NCBI RefSeq assembly: GCF_000718135.1
Contig: NZ_JOEM01000002.1
Location: 248,001-312,000, forward strand
Source: Streptomyces cyaneofuscatus
GTDB lineage: Bacteria > Actinomycetota > Actinomycetes > Streptomycetales > Streptomycetaceae
Length of the DNA: 64,000 nucleotides
Direction of reading: 5' to 3'
The notes under the pieces were generated by a model. The model saw only the letters and a list, made by a program, of their open reading frames with translations. It did not search any database and had not been told where the DNA came from. The stretch's first letter is position 1. Every line of letters begins with the position of its first letter. Below are positions 61,386 through 64,000 of the stretch, piece after piece. The position numbers and the translations under genes are program-made.

Positions 61386-62132
61386 TCAGCTGTCCGCCCG
61401 GTGGGAGGCAGGTGGTGTCGTCGGTACGGGCGCCTGCGCCGCGCGGGTGACATCGCCGATGACCTCCACCACATCGGGGCCGTACGCCTGGGAGTTGACC
61501 ACCTTCAGCAGCAGCGCGAACGACTTGGTGCCGTGCTTGCGCAGCAGCTTCTCGTAGTGGCGAGACACATAACGGGTCGCCGCCTGGTTAGTGATGGCCC
61601 GCTGCCCGCAGAACAGGAAGACCGGGCGCGCCTCCTGACCGCCCGTCAGCCGTGCGAGCAGGACGTACTCCGAGATCCCCGGCTCCAGCCGGTAGCGCTC
61701 CGAACCGATCTGGAAGGCGACCCGGTCCGGGCCGGGCTCCGGGTCGGTGTTGATCCGTACACCGGGGAGCAGGGTCCGCAGGTGGGCCGCCATCCGCTGG
61801 TTGGACGTCGGGCCGCCGACGCAGAACTCCGTACGCTCCCCGAAACCCTGCTGCGCCACGTCGTGCGTCACGATCTGCGCGTTGGCCGCGCAGTCCTTGA
61901 TCAGCGCGGAGAGCTCCAGCAGCGCGAACACGTCGTACCGGTGCACGGACCCCTCGGCGCCCGCGTACCGGTTGACGACCAGCAGGCACTCGGAGTGGGC
62001 CGGCAGCCCGAAGAACGCCTGCTTACGGCGGAGCTTGCGCCGCAGGAGGTAGGTACGGGCCAGCCAGCCCAGCGATCCGCTGATCCCGGCGGCTATCACG
62101 CCCAGCACGATGTTGCGCACGTCGTCCGTCAT
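61386..62132 (-). CDS. Membrane-anchored hypothetical protein
   Basis: A 248-residue protein with one N-terminal span (NIVLGVIAAGISGSLGWLAR) followed by a basic RRKLRRK stretch and a cytoplasmic alpha/beta domain (ECLLVVNRYAG, GGPTSNQRMAAHLRTLLPGV, EYVLLARLTGGQEARPVFLF, AATRYVSRHYEKLLRKHGTK). The GGPTSN loop followed by alternating strands suggests a Rossmann-like or nucleoside-binding fold, but no family is recognised. It converges with the MurJ gene (12-bp gap) and is divergent from the GGT gene. Confidence 0.7.
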   Translation of the reverse strand: MTDDVRNIVLGVIAAGISGSLGWLARTYLLRRKLRRKQAFFGLPAHSECLLVVNRYAGAEGSVHRYDVFALLELSALIKDCAANAQIVTHDVAQQGFGERTEFCVGGPTSNQRMAAHLRTLLPGVRINTDPEPGPDRVAFQIGSERYRLEPGISEYVLLARLTGGQEARPVFLFCGQRAITNQAATRYVSRHYEKLLRKHGTKSFALLLKVVNSQAYGPDVVEVIGDVTRAAQAPVPTTPPASHRADS

Positions 62133-62236
62133 GGCCGGGCATGTTATCGGTCATTCGGGTAACCGTTCGAGGCGGTCCTGACGATCCGGGCGCCCGCGGG
62201 CTAGCCTGCGCGGAGATCCGTTGACTGGAGGTTCGT

Positions 62237-64000
62237 ATGCACCGTTCCGTCGGCCGGAACATGTCGATAGTGGCCGCCCTCGCCGTGGTCGCCTCGCTCG
62301 GGGCCACCGCCCCCGCGGGCTCCGCGGAGCCCGCCCACCGGCACCCCGCCCCACCCAAGTCCCCGGTGGCGGTGGGCTACGGGGGAGCGGTGGCCAGCGT
62401 CGACCGGGACGCGTCGGCGGCCGGGATCGAGGTGCTGCGCCAGGGCGGCAACGCGGTGGACGCGGCCGTGGCGACCGCCGCCGCGCTCGGCGTGACCGAG
62501 CCGTACTCGGCGGGCATCGGCGGCGGAGGCTACTTCGTCCACTACGACGCCAAGAAGCGCACGGTGCGGACCATCGACGGCCGCGAGACCGCACCCCGCA
62601 GCGCGGACGCCTCCCTCTTCCTGGAGAACGGCAAGCCCATCCCGTTCGAGGAAGGCGTCACCAGCGGCCTCGGCGTCGGCACCCCCGGCACCCCCGCCAC
62701 CTGGGAGCGGGCGCTCGACACCTGGGGCTCCAAGTCCCTTCGTACGCTGCTGAAACCGGCCGAACGCCTGGCCCGGGACGGCTTCGTGGTGGACGGGACC
62801 TTCCGCTCCCAGACGGCCTCCAACCAGGCTCGGTTCGCCGACTTCCCCGCCTCCGCGAAGCTGTTCCTGCCGGGCGGTGAACTGCCCGTCGTGGGCTCGG
62901 TGTTCAAGAACCCCGACCTGGCCCGTACGTACGAGAAGCTCGGCCGCAAGGGCGTCGGGGAGCTGTACCGGGGCGAGTTGGCGGACGACATCGTGCGTAC
63001 GGTCCACAAGCCACCCGTCGACGCGCAGGCCACCCGGACCGTCCGCCCCGGCGACCTGACCCGCAAGGACCTCGCCGCCTACCGCACGCTCCAGCAGAAG
63101 CCGACGAAGGCCGGCTACCGGGGCCTGGACGTCTACGGCATGGCGCCCTCCTCGTCCGGCGGTACGACGGTGGCCCAGGCCCTCAACATGTTGGAGCGCA
63201 CCGACCTCTCCCGGGCGAGCCAGACCCGCTACCTCCACCGGCTCATCGAGGCCAGCCGTATCGCCTTCGCCGACCGGGGCCGCTGGGTCGGCGACCCGGC
63301 TTTCGAGGACGTGCCGACCAAGGAGCTGCTGAGCCAGCGGTTCGCGGACGCGCGCGGATGCCTGATCAGGGACGACGCGGTGCTGACCAGTCCGGTGACG
63401 CCCGGTGACCCACGGAACCCGGCCCGGTGCGGGAGCGGTGGTACGGCCGCGCCCACGACGTTCGAGGGCGAGAACACCACGCACCTGACGACGGCGGACA
63501 AGTGGGGCAACGTCGTCTCCTACACCCTGACGATCGAGTCCACCGGCGGCAGCGGCATCACGGTCCCCGGCCGCGGCTTCCTCCTCAACAACGAGCTGAC
63601 CGACTTCTCCTTCGCCCCCGCCAACCCGGCCGTGCACGACCCGAACCTGCCGGGCCCGGGCAAGCGGCCCCGCTCGTCGATGTCCCCGACCATCGTGCTC
63701 AAGGACGGCAAGCCGCTCCTCGCCCTCGGCTCGCCGGGCGGCGCCACGATCATCACCACCGTGCTCCAGTCCCTCACCGGCCACCTCGACCGCGGGCTCC
63801 CGCTCGTCGACGCGATCGCCGCACCCCGCGCCAGCCAGCGCAACGCGGCCACCACCGAGATCGAGCCGGACCTGTGGAACAGCCCGGTCCGCGGCGAGCT
63901 CGAAGCGCTCGGCCACGCCTTCCGGCAGAACCCGGAGATCGGCGCCGCCACCGGCGTACAGCGGCTCCCCGACGGCCGCTGGCTGGCGGCGGCGGAAAAG
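62237..64000 (+). CDS. ggt: Gamma-glutamyltransferase, partial at the window end
   Basis: At least 588 residues of a secreted gamma-glutamyltranspeptidase that cleaves glutathione-like gamma-glutamyl bonds. A signal peptide (residues 1-30) precedes the large subunit (VASVDRDASAAGIEVLRQGG, NAVDAAVATAAALGVTEPYS, GGGGYFVHYD). Self-cleavage should occur before Thr414 in ENTTHLTTAD, and the small subunit shows SMSPTIVLKDGKPLLALGSP and GGATIITTVLQS. ATG 62237 follows GGAGG at a five-base distance. The frame is open to the last base, and only the C-terminal end is missing. Confidence 0.93.
   Translation, partial: MHRSVGRNMSIVAALAVVASLGATAPAGSAEPAHRHPAPPKSPVAVGYGGAVASVDRDASAAGIEVLRQGGNAVDAAVATAAALGVTEPYSAGIGGGGYFVHYDAKKRTVRTIDGRETAPRSADASLFLENGKPIPFEEGVTSGLGVGTPGTPATWERALDTWGSKSLRTLLKPAERLARDGFVVDGTFRSQTASNQARFADFPASAKLFLPGGELPVVGSVFKNPDLARTYEKLGRKGVGELYRGELADDIVRTVHKPPVDAQATRTVRPGDLTRKDLAAYRTLQQKPTKAGYRGLDVYGMAPSSSGGTTVAQALNMLERTDLSRASQTRYLHRLIEASRIAFADRGRWVGDPAFEDVPTKELLSQRFADARGCLIRDDAVLTSPVTPGDPRNPARCGSGGTAAPTTFEGENTTHLTTADKWGNVVSYTLTIESTGGSGITVPGRGFLLNNELTDFSFAPANPAVHDPNLPGPGKRPRSSMSPTIVLKDGKPLLALGSPGGATIITTVLQSLTGHLDRGLPLVDAIAAPRASQRNAATTEIEPDLWNSPVRGELEALGHAFRQNPEIGAATGVQRLPDGRWLAAAEK

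Overview
The window is chromosomal DNA of a high-GC actinomycete, almost certainly a Streptomyces. Support comes from very strong G/C preference at third codon positions, frequent GTG starts, GTGA/ATGA gene overlaps, many two-component and ABC systems, and family members typical of that genus (AllR, ROK sugar kinase, fused PcaL, MurJ, Clp N-domain HTH protein). About 62 protein-coding genes, two of them cut by the window edges, were identified. I saw no tRNA, rRNA, integrase, transposase or CRISPR array.

Layout. (1) 1-2043: end of a purine/pterin amidohydrolase and an NCS2 uracil-xanthine permease. (2) 2124-6890: single genes (alpha/beta hydrolase lacking its serine, VOC protein, TIGR03086 protein, FN3 lipoprotein, YfcC-type carrier). 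(3) 7118-14533: an accessory-looking block with a 1662-residue helicase-nuclease, a membrane protein with a damaged 5' end, a SUKH protein, a decapitated sigma factor and a truncated partner. (4) 14654-25195: purine-ureide catabolism, comprising malate synthase, MobA-like nucleotidyltransferase, the IclR-type regulator AllR, allantoinase and allantoicase, interrupted by a two-component system and an FtsX-type ABC exporter. (5) 25282-35313: oxidoreductases, VanZ, two further two-component systems, a TetR/DMT-exporter pair and a P450. (6) 35370-42566: sugar or polyol uptake, with an oxidoreductase, a GntR regulator, a three-gene ABC importer, a ROK kinase and a small membrane-anchored protein. 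(7) 42639-52531: uracil-DNA glycosylase, a GH13/LLM-oxidoreductase/GH13 operon, fused PcaL, an MBL-fold protein, exonuclease III, a self-controlling Clp-N regulator and an SDR. (8) 52683-64000: a glutamate ABC importer (gluABCD), a secreted S15-type hydrolase, an L,D-transpeptidase, a MurJ-like flippase and a gamma-glutamyltransferase cut by the window end.

How parts work together. Allantoin is opened by AllB and split by the allantoicase to urea and ureidoglycolate. The resulting glyoxylate is condensed with acetyl-CoA by malate synthase. A 17-bp palindrome at the allB promoter recurs with 13 of 17 identical bases across the -35 box of the malate synthase promoter, so one regulator (by position AllR) probably controls both. 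In region 6 the GntR regulator sits beside a perfect TTTGTC/GACAAA palindrome and an array of GACAAA-like half-sites, which suggests cooperative control of the divergent oxidoreductase gene and possibly of the importer.

The most unusual signals are the shared AllR-type operator, the half-site array at 36420-36545, the 50-bp symmetric operator/promoter reaching the start codon of the Clp-N protein, the helicase-nuclease island, the serine-less alpha/beta hydrolase, and a 30-bp perfect inverted repeat at 37422-37556. All functional names are inferred from sequence features read by eye; no database search was run.
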